A stretch of 64,000 bases of DNA from positions 2,934,001 to 2,998,000 of the forward strand of contig NC_056416.1 of assembly GCF_905147365.1 (NCBI RefSeq), read 5' to 3'. A program made the position numbers and the translations under genes. Positions 20,511-31,918 of the stretch are shown piece by piece; the first letter of the stretch is position 1; each line of letters opens with the position of its first letter. A model generated the notes under the pieces. That model was not told the DNA's origin and did not search any database. It saw only the letters and a list, made by a program, of their open reading frames with translations. Source of the stretch: Aricia agestis. Its lineage: Eukaryota > Arthropoda > Insecta > Lepidoptera > Lycaenidae.

Positions 20511-21428
20511 TTTAGGGTTCCGTACCCAAAGGATAAAAACCTTTAAGATCTATAATACTTAATAACATACTTTGTAAATCTGGAGTCCCATATTACGATG
20601 ATCTCGTAGACAGCGCAAGGAACTTCCGTGCCTTTAAGCGTTTTTGTCATAATTATTACTGGAAACAGTGTAACACAACAAATTCCAACATTAACTTAGA
20701 TCTAGCTTAGTAGTCATAATCAACATTAATTATTCCCGTGGTGCTTTCCCTTTAGTTCCTTGACTTTCGGTCATTGCAACTTTGTGCTGTCTCCCGCTTT
20801 TTATGGGGAGGGAAAACTGTATACTTCCTACTCCTCCTATCTTCTTCTGATTAATTTCGTTGCGGGTCCCAAGACAGCTTTAGCATGTCCCTCGGGCTCC
20901 CTGAGATCATATCAAAGGGTTTTCGTGGTTGGATACCGCTGTCGATCCTGGCAACACAGGAGATACAGTGGTGGGAATGTGTGGTGGGCCAAAGCCCGTT
21001 AAAAAAAAAGGGTAAAAACGGGACCCTATTACGAAGACTTTGTTGTCTGTCCGTCTGTCTCCAGGCTGTATCTCAAGAACCGTTATAGCTAGAGTTCTGA
21101 AATTTTTACAGATTGTGTATATCTGTTGCCGCTATAACAACAAACACTGAAAACAAAATGAAATCAATATTTAAGGGGGCTCTCATACAACAAACATGAT
21201 TTTTTGGCCTTTTTTGCTCGATATCAATAATGACAACAGGCAGGCAGTTGAAATTTTCACAGAATCCTTAATTGTATGTGTACTTTAATATTTAATAATA
21301 AAATTAGAATATAATAAAAAATTTAGGGGGGCTCCCATACAAAAATACAACTTTTGGCCTATTTTTTCTCTATAACAGTACGGTACGGTTCTTCGTGTGC
21401 GAGACCGACTCGCACTTGGCCGATTTTA
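20511..21428 (+). mobile_element. Repeat family V copy, split by retroposon W
   Basis: 20511-20540 holds the start (GGGTTCCGTACCCAAAGGAT); 21010-21428 holds the rest, with GTCTGTCCGTCTGTC, GGGGGGCTCCCATACAAAAA and the end CGACTCGCACTTGGCCGATT. The order matches the fuller V copy at 39150-40106. Confidence 0.75.
20541..21009 (+). mobile_element. Retroposon W, copy 2, with poly(A) and target duplication
   Basis: A 469-bp insertion ending GTTAAAAAAAAA and flanked by GGATAAAAAC (20531-20540) and GGGTAAAAAC (21010-21019), a 10-bp duplication with one mismatch. Poly(A) and duplication indicate L1-type retroposition on the plus strand. I do not recognise the coding content. Confidence 0.75.
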
Positions 21429-21431
21429 TTG

Positions 21432-21798
21432 TAAACATGGTATCAAATTCGGGCAATCTATGCAACAAAAAAAGAATTTTGAAAATCTGACCACAAACAG
21501 CAAAGTAAACATTAACTCCTCCTTTTTTTAATGTCGGTTAAAAAAAAGTATCTAAGATGTTGACCAGGGATGTAAGGTATCATCATGCCAAATTTCATTG
21601 AAATCGGTCCAGCGGATTCAGAGATTAGCCTGTACAAACAGACAAACAGACAAACAGACAAACAAACAGAGAAACAAAAATTTAAAAAACAGTTAAAATG
21701 TGTTCTACTACTCTTCTAACATGCCCCTAACTCGTTTTTTCAAGTTTATTTTCAATGTACAAAAATTTTACCTCTACGATTTTATTATATGTATAGAT
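21432..21798 (+). mobile_element. mini-me-like repeat, family U, copy 1
   Basis: From GGTATCAAATTCGGGCAATC through the core GCCAAATTTCATTGAAATCG, an (ACAGACAAAC)n microsatellite, and the end TACGATTTTATTATATG. A direct copy is at 59132-59497. Confidence 0.75.
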
Positions 21799-21904
21799 AA
21801 TATTATTGTGTAGCACGATATTTAAACTTTAATGGCGAATGAACTATGGTCCAAACCACGAAAATTTTATGCAAGCCTTGACTTCATATTTAATAGTTTT
21901 GTGA

Positions 21905-22320
<416 letters not shown>

Positions 22321-22379
22321 CCAACCTGACAAGAATTTTGAACATAATATTATGTAGTGAAAATTAGGTTATTTATATT

Positions 22380-22484
22380 GAGTTTATTCTTACAACTCCT
22401 GTGATTTTTGGAAAAGCCACTCTGATAGAAGAGTTTATTCTTACAATGCCTAACTGTGATTTTTGGAAAAACTACTCTGATATA
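22380..22484. repeat. Two-copy tandem duplication, ~52 bp
   Basis: GAGTTTATTCTTACAACTCC...CACTCTGATAGAA is followed immediately by a diverged second copy (GAGTTTATTCTTACAATGCC...ACTCTGATATAA). Confidence 0.8.
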
Positions 22485-22861
22485 AAATGTAACTTCATTC
22501 TGTAAAAAAAAGCGAAATTTTCGATATGGGTTGTATAATTTTATTATATTTATTAGCACGGAGAGCACCTGTCGTGAGCTCGCTTAATGGTTTCACTCTT
22601 AGTTTTAAGCACTTACGTCAGGACCTAGGACATAGAAAAGGAAGTCTAGACATAAGGTCTCGTAAACCTGAAAGGGCATTAGGAGCTCGGTTTTTAAATG
22701 TTTTACCTTGAGCGTTTTAAGTCTTAAGGGTTCATAGAAGACGTTTTAGTAAACGTTTTTCTGAGTCCTTGTTAGCGCCTCTTTGGTCCACTGGTTTTAA
22801 GAGCGTTTCACAAACTCGTTTGGTCCCAGTTTGGCTACTGATTGTTGGCGGTTATAAGAGA
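22485..22861. other. Unassigned stretch
   Basis: A 61-codon open frame at 22526-22711 has no recognisable domain. Confidence 0.3.
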
Positions 22862-23068
22862 CTAGATGACACCCGCAACTCCGTTGCGCCAAAATTCGTT
22901 TATCGAGCGGGAACCGTACATTTTCCGGGATAAAAACTATCCTATGTCCTTTCTCGGGACTCAAAGTATCTCCATGCCAAATTTCAGCAAAATCGGTCCT
23001 GCGGTTCGAGCGTGAAGAGGTAACAGACAGACAGACACACTTTCGCATTTATAATATAAGTATGTAAG
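22862..23068 (+). mobile_element. mini-me-like repeat, family R
   Basis: Complete: CTAGATGACACCCGCAACTC, TTTCTCGGGACTCAAAGTAT, core CCAAATTTCAGCAAAATCGG, GCGTGAAGAGGTAACAGACA, end TTTATAATATAAGTATG. Confidence 0.85.
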
Positions 23069-23082
23069 CACTAAGCATGGAT

Positions 23083-23540
23083 ATGATTCGAATGGGTATG
23101 TAAAATTGGTACTCGGTCTGATCTATCGCCAGTCCCGTCCTTATTTTTTTTTATTAAATGAGGGGGCAAACGAGCAAACGGGTCACCTGATGGAAAGCAA
23201 CTTCCGTCGCCCACGGACACTCGCAGCATCAGAACAGCTGCAGGTAGGTGCATTGCCGGCCTTTTAAGAGGGAATAGGGTAATAGGGCAGGGTAGGGAAG
23301 GGGATAGGAGAGGGTAGGGAAGGGAAAAGCGTAGGGGATTGAGCCTCCTGTAAACTCACTCATTCGGCGAAACACAGCGCTGTTTTACGCCGGTTTTCTG
23401 TGAGTCCGTGGTATTTCTCCGGTCGAGCCGGCCCATTCGTGCCGAATAATGGCTCTTCCACGACATATATTCGTCCGTTTTTTCATCTCACTAAGTATGA
23501 GTGAAAAAAACGACAGAGAGCTCACATATACACTTAAGAA
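23083..23540 (+). mobile_element. SINE-2 fragment split by SINE-3
   Basis: 23083-23135 (GAATGGGTATGTAAAATTGG, CTGATCTATCGCCAGTCCCG) and 23477-23540 (CACTAAGTATGAGTGAAA...) follow the SINE-2 body in order. The SINE-3 insertion lies between them. Confidence 0.7.
23141..23471 (-). mobile_element. SINE-3 inside SINE-2
   Basis: T-run, LINE-A-derived tail, G-rich tract and head to CTCTTCCACG, near full length. CGTCC flanks both sides (23136-23140, 23472-23476), a probable short target duplication. Confidence 0.8.
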
Positions 23541-23685
23541 CCTGTTTTAGTGGACAAGAGAAACAGTCAACAAATTTGGTGTGGAAAGCGTTATTTTACT
23601 CTGAGTCCTGTAAACTTTACACATTACGAACTACGGATTAGATAGTAGAACGTACGATTTTTGCTGGAGATTTTCTTATTTTGAT

Positions 23686-23756
23686 ATGCTAAATGCCATG
23701 AGTCTAGATGTGCCTCATATTGACACAGGTGTGTCTAGACTCGTGCCTTTTAGCAT
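23686..23756. repeat. Imperfect hairpin, ~33-bp arms
   Basis: ATGCTAAATGCCATGAGTCT... pairs with ...AGACTCGTGCCTTTTAGCAT around a short loop near 23722; a few mismatches. Confidence 0.7.
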
Positions 23757-23917
23757 AACGACGTTGAAAGCAATTCGTTTATCAAGGAAAAACTAATGTT
23801 TTTATGATACAAGTGGTTATCTTATATACTTTTCAGGGGCAAAGTATTTCCATACGAAATTTGAATGAAATCGGTTCAGCGGTAAGGGAAATTTTATCAT
23901 TATCAGTTCAACTGTAG

Positions 23918-24315
23918 TTGGCTGTAGCGATATCATTTTTTCTCAGCAAAGCAAAGCTAAGAAATTAAAGTTCATTGTCAGTATTCATCATGTCTTTGTC
24001 TTTGAATTACCCATAGCATAACACGATTGGTCAACTTTTATAACACAGAGTAATCAATCAAAAAGATCTCTGTAAAAAAGGGATTCCTATTTTGCCAACA
24101 GAGGAGAGTGACTTAAGCTTCCAAAATTTGTACATAAATTGGTTCAAGCCTACACTTTAATTTGCCCATAACTTATATGAAATGTATTTATGGTTTTAAA
24201 ATTACGCGACAAAAACCATTTTGTCCGCCCTTTCCATTTTTTTCTGTTCCATTGCTTGTTTTCAATGTAAAACATATCCAACACGGTTTTTTACTTTAAC
24301 GCGGCGTCACCTTAA
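23918..24315 (-). mobile_element. TTAA-flanked MITE family 2, copy 1 (one end lost)
   Basis: Inverted relative to the complete copy at 34694-35144. Keeps the end GCGGCGTCACCTTAA (TTAA 24312-24315) and the interior (TTTGCCCATAACTTATATGA, ACACGGTTTTTTACTTT). A ~35-bp unrelated stretch follows TATTTTGCCAA. Confidence 0.75.
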
Positions 24316-24567
24316 GCAAGAAAAGGTCTCAGACAGATAGACTAGTACCTATACTTTTGCATTTTCAATATTATAGTATGGAATTAAAGGATCAATAACC
24401 TGGTGTGTATATTTTCCCCGAAACTGTATTCGTTAAGATTTTTAAACCATTTTTTTTTACTAAAAAAGTACTCGAAAGCCGTACCATAAATCAAGTAAAA
24501 ATATACAAGCCCTCCCGAGCCGTGTATCGCGCGGGTCCGCTCGGCCGTGTAGACACAGTCAAAATAT

Positions 24568-24740
24568 CATACAGTAGAGTGAAGTGTCTGTCTATGACCT
24601 CTTTACGCCAAAACCGCTGAACCGATTTCGTTGAAATTTGGTATGGAGATACTTTGAGTTCCGAGAAAGGAATACTTTTTATCCCCGAAATATGTAAGAT
24701 TCTTACGCGATAAACGAATTTGCGGGCGTCATCTAGTCTA
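24568..24740 (-). mobile_element. mini-me-like repeat, family R
   Basis: Reverse orientation: GTGTCTGTCTATGACCTC, core CGTTGAAATTTGGTATGGAG, ending TTTGCGGGCGTCATCTAGT. The CAACTCCGTTGCGCC part is deleted. Confidence 0.75.
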
Positions 24741-24747
24741 CACTACT

Positions 24748-24960
24748 ATTATAAAGAGGAAAGATTTGATTGTTTGTTTGTCTTGAATAGGCTCCGAAAT
24801 TATTGGACCGATTTGAAAGATTCTATTACCATTGGAATCCTACATTAATTCTGCTGAACATAGGCAAAATTTTATTTTGGAAAAAAATTGGGTTCCATAA
24901 GATATTTGGGATTTTTGGATTTGGATAAAAAATCAACCAGAAATGTTACTTTTTTCGCGT
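24748..24960 (-). mobile_element. Mini-me/RTE-like repeat fragment
   Basis: CACTACTATTATAAAGAGGA, GATTGTTTGTTTGTCTTGAA and TAGGCTCCGAAATTATTGGA are in the order typical of such 3' ends. Single copy in this window, so less certain. Confidence 0.5.
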
Positions 24961-26186
24961 ACGCTGCCTAAACTATAAAAGATAGAACCATAAAATGTTT
25001 TAAGTAATTGTAGATCTTTTAAATATCTACAAAAAAGTCCGCGACACACTATACCTATACTACTACTATGTTGTACTATACTATGTTGAGTGAGGCACAA
25101 TAACCATTTTTTTATTAAAAAATCTTGAAATGTTTTTGGACTACATTTAAATGCCTTTATTTTACTCATGGCATTAATTCTTATCAAAATAAATTATTTC
25201 ATTACTAAGTACAGTTAATGTAGATAATATTTGGTCTTTGACTGATTAAAATTGTACGTTTGGTTTTAATGTTATGGCAAAATTAAAATATTACGATTTC
25301 TGCTGCACGTTGCGAATTGGGCGTCGTCAAGGCGCGCTGCGCGGGTGTGTTCGCCCGGAGAGTCCACGTAAATATTAATTATTATTACCTCGATCATGGG
25401 AATCGCAGACACAATAGATTTATAATATAATAGTTATGCGACAGCCGGGTGCCGCTTCATTGATGGGATAATATTATAGTGCTTCATTAATTCATTACGT
25501 TTTGAATGACTATTATTTTTGATTGCTATTATAATTAATTTCTATAACTATAAATCTCCAATAAATTTATTTTGCTGCCACAAAATAAAACAACATCAAA
25601 TATCGTTTACAGGGAAGCTTTAACCCAATTTTAATGGAATCTTTTACGCATGTAGGTAAGCATAAAATAATAAAGCATAAAACTACAAAAAAAAAACATA
25701 AAATACTTTAAACAAAAAAATACATTAAGAAATTGCAAAATAGTATAAATAATAGTATCATCTGTAGGTAAGGATAAAATAATCAAACATAACACTTAAA
25801 ATATAAAAAAAAATACAATAAAAATGTGTATAATAATTATAATATAGTAGTTACAGGCTAAATAGTGTAAACCATTTTTATGTTCTGCTTATCATAAAGA
25901 TTGACTAAGAAATAAAGATTGAAAAAAAATATTTAAAAATCAATGTCCACCCGTGCGAAGCCGGGGCGGGCCGCTAGTAAACTATAAGGCCCCTAAATAA
26001 AGGCCACATAATAACAGGGAGGCTGATAGTTCAGGTTGAATTGATCGCAGGCTGACTTGGCCGTAATCGTGCACATGGGAATGCAAAAATAAGTTATTTA
26101 ACTTAAGATCCAGGACAACAAATTCGCACAGAAACATACAGATATGTAACTAATATTAAAGAAGAAGCACTGGTTTTTTTTTTCAG
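24961..26186. other. AT-rich DNA without a gene
   Basis: TGTAGGTAAG.ATAAAATAAT recurs at about 25651 and 25765, an old tandem duplication of ~115 bp. ACCCGTGCGAAGCCGGGGCG at 25948 resembles the opening of a minus-strand mini-me/RTE-like repeat. Confidence 0.4.
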
Positions 26187-26326
26187 GAACACCGTGCCGC
26201 ATGTTGCAGAAAATGGAAAACCCTACCGTGGATATGTAGGAGTCGTTGCACCCGAATTAATGGTAATTTGACGCAGCTCTACTCACTAAAACTCGATGGT
26301 TCTCCAACACCTTTCCTAAATCACAG
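26187..26326 (+). other. Candidate exon between splice-like sites (speculative)
   Basis: A polypyrimidine run and CAG (acceptor AG 26185-26186) precede this 140-bp segment, and ATCACAG|GTACAT (GT at 26327) follows. One frame (EHRAACCRKWKTLPW...) is open across the whole segment, another reads NTVPHVAENGKPYRGYVGVV before a stop. No domain recognised. Chance occurrence of such sites is common in 64 kb. Confidence 0.2.
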
Positions 26327-26759
26327 GTACATCCGCAGAATGAAGAAGGCCTACTGTATTACTTATACTGTGGTGTGTGTTTGTGTGTATACCATACGTG
26401 TATGTGTGTAAATGTATAGTATAACCCTGACGTGGGCTAGACTAATGGCCGTCATCCGTTTGATATCTACCACCGTTACTTTATAACCGTTACTTTTAGA
26501 TTGCGTTGTAAACATTTTGTTTGTTCGTACACGAGTATTTTTACCTTAAGTACTCCCCAGTACTTGGGTTTTAAAACGGTAGAGCGCACAGGGTTTTCGT
26601 ATTTTGCTGCTCTTTTAAGTTCACTGATATTTTGAGTTCATTTTAAAGTTCTTATGTTGAAATTATAAGGTATTTTAAACTCAACTACATATATTATATT
26701 GAGCATAATTATGATCTACCTGCTAAAAGTCGTTTGACCAAAAAAATACATAAATATAA

Positions 26760-26880
26760 AATTGGCCAAGTGCGAGTGGGACGCGCGCACGAAGGGTTCC
26801 ATAATTAATTAATAAGGTTATTTTATTGATATAGAGAAAAAAATGGCAAAATGCGTCTTTCGGATGGGAGTACTGGTTTT
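26760..26880 (-). mobile_element. Repeat family V, end fragment
   Basis: ATTGGCCAAGTGCGAGTGGG and CGAAGGGTTCCATAATTAAT are the reverse complement of the V-family end (CACTTGGCCGATTTT at 21413). Confidence 0.65.
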
Positions 26881-26914
26881 TTTAGATGGTTTAATGCTAA
26901 TGCTAATGCGTCGC

Positions 26915-27128
26915 CCTATTCCCTACGAAAGGGTTAAATTGTGCGAAATAAGTGATGAGATATCTTAGTTGGATGGACATTCTGAAACTAAAAGGTGTTT
27001 GCGGACCCTCGATGAGCCAAAAGGAACTAGTGGAATTACGAGTAAGTTATAAAATGGCCACCATTCTTAACGTAGGCGAATCAGAGGCCTGGGGTCCGAT
27101 TTTTAACTATCGAATGTCGCTTCGATCT
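26915..27128. mobile_element. Dispersed repeat N, copy 1
   Basis: CCTACGAAAGGGTTAAATTG, GACCCTCGATGAGCCAAAAG, AAAATGGCCACCATTC and ATCGAATGTCGCTTCGAT occur, inverted, in the copy at 30196-30725. Unknown class. Confidence 0.65.
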
Positions 27129-27691
27129 CGTTAACTTTATCGGATGATGACTGCCATTGGGCAAGTCGTTGGGATTGAGACGACGAGAGGGTCTGGAGAC
27201 CTAGAGGTTGGGGCAAAGGCTTTATGTATATTTTGCTATTATAGCGTCAATAAAAATGTTCTTAATGGGATGTTAGTAAAGTCAGTACGTTTCAGAAAAG
27301 GTTGTTCAAAAGGTTACATAAAATAATTTGCAGTATATATATAATATTATGTATGTCGTTTCCTTTACCAATAAGTATATCTTTCACTCGTGATATACTG
27401 TGCATAATCAGAGCATAAATCTAAGCATATAAACAGGGTGAGATGACAGCCTCGTACGTCAAGGGTTGCATATGAAGATCACATTTTCCTTTTACCGATT
27501 TTTCCTTTTAGAATTTCTTAAACCCTTTAGTATGGACGATTTCACTTGAAGTTACACGATTGACCTGGTTCGTATAATAGGAGGTAGTTTTGAATGTGAC
27601 GATATTTTTCGGCTAAAAGATTGAACGCTTACTTTCATACTGATAAAGATATTTAACAGCGAGTTATACAAAAATATATACTATATTACTA
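27129..27691. other. Unassigned stretch
   Basis: No supported feature. Confidence 0.35.
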
Positions 27692-27955
27692 GCTGTCCCG
27701 GCAAACGTTGATTTGCCATACAAAGTATTTCGCCCATATTATTTTATTGGACTGACTAAATAAGTGGGTCACCATGGCAATGTCCATCGCTATCCCGTTG
27801 CAGAAACAATAATATACTATTATTTATTCAACAAATGCACTAATCAATATAAAAAGTAGCCAGGAGCCGATTCTCAGACCTACTGAATATGCATATAAAA
27901 TTTGGTAAAAATCAGTAGAGTCGTTTCGGAGGAGTACGGATACTAACATGTGGTA
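27692..27955 (+). mobile_element. mini-me-like repeat, family S, copy 2
   Basis: CTAGCTGTCCCGGCAAACGT to GGAGGAGTACGGATACTAAC, matching copy 1 with an internal deletion of the CGTCAGTCTCGAGTTG part and loss of the last ~25 bp. Confidence 0.75.
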
Positions 27956-28081
27956 TAGCTGTCTTTTCTTTTTCTGGAACAATGGAAAATTTATATGTCA
28001 GACAGCGGACCTGTAAGATAAGTATATTTATGTAGCGTACTAGATGACGTCCGTAACATAGTTAGTATTCTATAGCTATTA

Positions 28082-28353
28082 TGTCCACACTATGCGCTTT
28101 CGTCTTCAATTTTCGTCATCAACTTTCGTATATATTGGCGTATTCAATAATTGAATGCGTCAACGAACGCAACGCCAACTGTCATTTTTGTTCAGTTGCA
28201 ACTTGCAGCAAAGAGAATATAATCACTATGAGTGCAGTGTCTGTCAGCTTCACGTCGCTGCCTGCGTCGCGCGTCGCGGGCATGCCTCACGTTTGCTGTT
28301 GACTGCGCTATAACGCATGCCCTTGCCGAACAGAAAAAGGCACAGTGTGGACA
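28082..28353 (+). mobile_element. MITE 'TGTCCACACT', copy 1
   Basis: Left end TGTCCACACTATGCGCTTTC and right end CAGTGTGGACA are inverted complements of about 12 bp or more. The interior has CGTATTCAATAATTGAATGC and CGCGTCGCGGGCATGCCTCA. Related copies at 39038, 58688 and 63929. Confidence 0.75.
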
Positions 28354-28512
28354 AAGCTTATGTCCTTTACCGGGACTCGGATACTTTGAGTCCCGGTAAA
28401 GGATAGACATTGGGAAATTTGGTATGGACATTTCGGTAAGATCGTGCATTTTGTGCGTTTGTGCGTAAAGAGGTAACAGATAGATAGACAGACGCATTTT
28501 CACATTTTTAAT
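28354..28512 (+). mobile_element. mini-me-like repeat, family R, rearranged
   Basis: Carries ATGTCCTTTACCGGGACTC, then an inverted repetition of the same segment, GGAAATTTGGTATGGACATT, AGAGGTAACAGATAGATAGA and TTTTTAATATTAGTATGGAT. The upstream part is missing. The core is in the opposite sense to the ends. Confidence 0.7.
28363..28403. repeat. Perfect hairpin, 16-bp arms, 9-nt loop, inside family R
   Basis: TCCTTTACCGGGACTC (28363-28378) and its exact complement (28388-28403). Other R copies have this segment once, so it is a secondary inverted event. Confidence 0.85.
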
Positions 28513-28886
28513 ATTAGTATGGATCTAAGCTCGAAAAATTAAAGGCAAATAGATTTGTAAAAGACGTTTAAAAATCTACTTAAGTATAATAAATAGTTAT
28601 TACTACTGCTTAGTTTGCCAAAGAGTGTAAAGATCTAATTTCACTCCGTAACTGAAATTACTGCAGTTCGATCGATAAACCAAAAAACTTACACTTTACC
28701 ATTTACCGTGTTTCAAGGTAGACTTAACACGAACGTCGAAACGTTGGCGTTCGACGTGAACGATGACCTATAGTCTATGTCTGTAGGTTATAGATGAGCT
28801 ATGTCGAAGCAACGAGTGACCCCAGCTGAATTGCCCCACTCTAGAAGGAGTTTAGGTTTGACATTAAACACAATATAAATATTGAG

Positions 28887-29165
28887 GACCTCTGTGCTTC
28901 AATTGGTTGAGTGTGTGGTAGCTCAAGCCGGGGGTCGCGGGTTCGAATCTCGCCGACGGAACAAAAAATTTTCAATGTTCTCGGGCCTGGATGTGTATTA
29001 AATATGTGTATATAACAAAAAATCTTAAATATAACATGTAATATGTATAGTATAAAAGTATTAAATATATTTCCGTTGTCACCTGTAACACAAATTCTTC
29101 AGGTACTTAGCACGGGGCCAGAGTGAGGTGGTGTGAAGCATCCATAGATATAATTATTATTATTG
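28887..29165 (+). mobile_element. SINE-1, full length
   Basis: tRNA-derived head GACCTCTGTGCTTCAATTGG (A-box region TTGGTTGAGTG) and GCGGGTTCGAATCTCGCC (B box). Body AAATCTTAAATATAACATG and TTCAGGTACTTAGCACGGGG, 3' end GGTGTGAAGCATCCATAGAT then (ATT)n. The layout is that of a pol III-transcribed SINE; about 280 bp. Confidence 0.85.
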
Positions 29166-30195
29166 AACCTTAAATACGATAAAAAATATAATTAATAATA
29201 TTTAATACGTCATCTGCAAATCGATCCATCCAAAACCAAATGAGCACTCGTTTGCTCGTAAAAATTATCAGTGTGAATAATCTGTTTCAGTTCATTGAAT
29301 AACGGCTGAGTTACTTTACTATTAGAATTTTAAATAGCTCTATTTCTATTAATAATCATAGAGGAAGGTGCAAACTCTTTATTTATGATCTATAAATGGT
29401 GCAACATATTATGTAATGTATGTCACATCCCATCTTTACTTTTTAATCATTGCTCGAACTTAATTGTGCAAACTACAGACTATGCGTCAAAATACTCTGC
29501 CCCAGTCGACGCCGGTCAGATTAAACTTCGGTGCTCGAGTGCAAATTACTTGAGTTGACCTGGTCAGAAAAGTTGACTTGTCGAGTGCAAATTAAATGTT
29601 ACACAGCCGTCACTGAAGCTTTGATTCCGTAAAATAGCGTTGCCGTCGTATAGCGGTGAAAAAAATGTGATAACGGTGAGAGCTATCCCTATCAACTATT
29701 ACTTAACTTTAATGCAATGAAGAGTGAAAAAAAATATATTAAAGTCTTCATTGTATTAAAGTTAATGTTATGTTATATTTATGAAATTTAAGTTAACTAA
29801 TACCTAAATGTATCTGAGTACGGCCGTACCTAGAACGTAATATTATATCGTCAATATTTTTCATTTTATTTGATAAACCCAATACCGATTTATACGTAAG
29901 CAATTATTAACTTTAAGTAAATTATTTTCGATATGAAACGTTGAATATTAATTTTGTAATCAATTTTGTAACGTTGATGGATCGCTGTAATCTAATTTTA
30001 GGGTTAAGTTGGGCGATAACGAGTAACCAATAATTTCATGGAACTGATACATTGTAACTGACAGCTAGGGATGATAAACTTTTAGTTATCATTAGTTGAA
30101 AATACCGTTAAATTGTAGTATAAAGTGATTTAAAATATAAATACTTCGATTGATGAACCCGATTCGCACATACCTGCTCTCACGCGCGAGTTAGA
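29166..30195. other. AT-rich DNA without a gene
   Basis: Contains a diverged repeat CTCGAGTGCAAATTACTTGA / GTCGAGTGCAAATTAAATGT near 29530-29600 and the hairpin listed next. Confidence 0.4.
29703..29765. repeat. Hairpin, 21-bp arms (one mismatch), 21-nt loop
   Basis: TTAACTTTAATGCAATGAAGA (29703-29723) pairs with 29745-29765. Confidence 0.8.
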
Positions 30196-30725
30196 CGCCT
30201 AGCAATCGAAGCGACATTCGATATTTGAAAATTAAACCGTATCCGAAAGGCTAGGTTTCGGACATAAAGTTAGTATACCTAGCGGAACAAAGGCCTGAGC
30301 AAGAGAGATGTCAGTATCAGTTACACTGCGTGGTAAAAAGAGACGTGTGATACATGACAGCAGTAGGTACTCTTTTTTTGACGTCCAGTCGGCACGTGCC
30401 ACACGTTGACAATTTAATCTCATAGAATTCATGTTCAATCATGCTTGTGTAATTGTATACGTACACATATTTTTAACACAGATGAAAACCAATTTTGGTT
30501 ACGTTTGACAGCTCGAGATTGTTGCTCTATTCCGCTAGGTATATTAACTTTATGGTTTCGGATGATGGCCATTTTACAACATAAATACACTATTTAATTC
30601 CTTGTGGCTCATCGAGGGTCCACAAACACCTTTTAGTTTCGGAATCTCCGTCCATCAAATATTGAGATCTCATCACTTATTTCGCACAATTTAACCCTTC
30701 GTAGGGAATAGTGAGACGCCTCACA
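30196..30725. mobile_element. Dispersed repeat N, copy 2, split by P-like MITE
   Basis: Inverted relative to 26915-27128. The MITE at 30263-30554 interrupts it, and the 8-bp duplication GTTTCGGA lies inside N sequence on both sides. Confidence 0.65.
30263..30554. mobile_element. P-like MITE, complete, 8-bp target duplication
   Basis: 292 bp starting CATAAAGTTAGTATACCTAG and ending with the inverted repeat (30 bp, three mismatches). GTTTCGGA occurs at 30255-30262 and 30555-30562. An 8-bp duplication with CA...TG ends and ~30-bp inverted repeats is the layout of P-type elements, though the assignment is by structure only. No coding sequence. Confidence 0.8.
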
Positions 30726-31387
30726 ATGTCACGGAATCGGAGATTTAAATTGACTTCTAATTGGAAAGCCTCATCAAAGGGACCTAATTGTAGGGCTCGT
30801 TGATGGCCCTTCTGTTTATATTAATTAAAACAGCCTATTATGGGAAACGCTGGGAATATTTCATTTAAATTTGAAATAAATTATTTTGAAAACGTGAAAT
30901 ATCGAAATTTAAACTATATATAATACAATTTTGAAAAAAAAAATCATAATACTTTTTTTACCTTTTTATAATACGTAAAAATAATAATATAATCAAGGGG
31001 CCGATTCTCATACCTCGAAATTCGAATATCGAAGGCGTTGTTGCGTATGTCGAATTCATACATTTTTAATTGGCGATATTAGAAATATAGAAGAGATAAA
31101 GAAAACGTGTAGGCCTAACACCCTGCCATCGGAGGGATACTGAAGATATTAAAGTTACCCATCAAATAAGATCTACACTATGTGCTATAAAAAAAAAACA
31201 CAATGAGCACAGATTTTATTATGCAATGGTAAACGAAGTTTTGTTCTTATCCGTCAAGCGAAATAACGTATTGAACGTAACAAAACACGGTGTGAATCTT
31301 TGAGTTATTCAATATGCTATGGTTTCAAAACGACTTTTAAGAGTAATTCTCGATGGAAATACACGTTTATTACATTATAGTAATATA
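30726..31387. other. AT-rich DNA without a gene
   Basis: CCGATTCTCATACCTCGAAATT near 31002 may begin another short repeat; not resolved. Confidence 0.35.
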
Positions 31388-31600
31388 CTAAATGACGATG
31401 GTGCCCGCAACTCCGTTGCGCCAAAATTCGTTTATGGCGTGTGTACCGTAAAATTTTCCGGGATAAAAAGTATCCTATGTCCTTTCCCGCGACTCAAAGT
31501 ATCTCCATACCGAATTTAAGCAGAATTGGTTCAGCGGTTTGAGCGTGAAGAGGTAACATACAGACAGACAGACACACTTTCGCATTTGTAATACTAAGTA
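31388..31600 (+). mobile_element. mini-me-like repeat, family R
   Basis: GCCCGCAACTCCGTTGCGCC, TCCCGCGACTCAAAGTATCT, GAGCGTGAAGAGGTAACATA, (CAGA)n and TAATACTAAGTATGGAT. Near complete. Confidence 0.85.
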
Positions 31601-31918
31601 TGGATCTGGGAACAAACCGAAACAATTTATATGCCGTCGAAGTCTGCGGTTTGGTATTTGGTCGTTTTAAAACTTCAGCCATAAGTTATTGGCTGGAGAG
31701 ATTTATAATAAAATGTGTCACGACCATGGAACTTTCCAGAAAAATTGGAATAACTCAATTGCGAGGAACTTATTATAATTTGGTCAATGAGATTCACTTT
31801 TGTTTTTAAATTGGCGCCGAAAGTTTCACCTCGAATAATAAAACCTTTTTCTTTTTGTGACGTATTTTTTAAGCCTTAATTAAGTGTACCTATAGACATT
31901 TTATTATTCTATAAATAC

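Noticed and set aside
25948..25976. Short GC-rich phrase as a regulatory site
   Set aside because: The wording GTGCGAAGCCGGGGCGGGCC is the common opening of mini-me/RTE-like repeats in insects.
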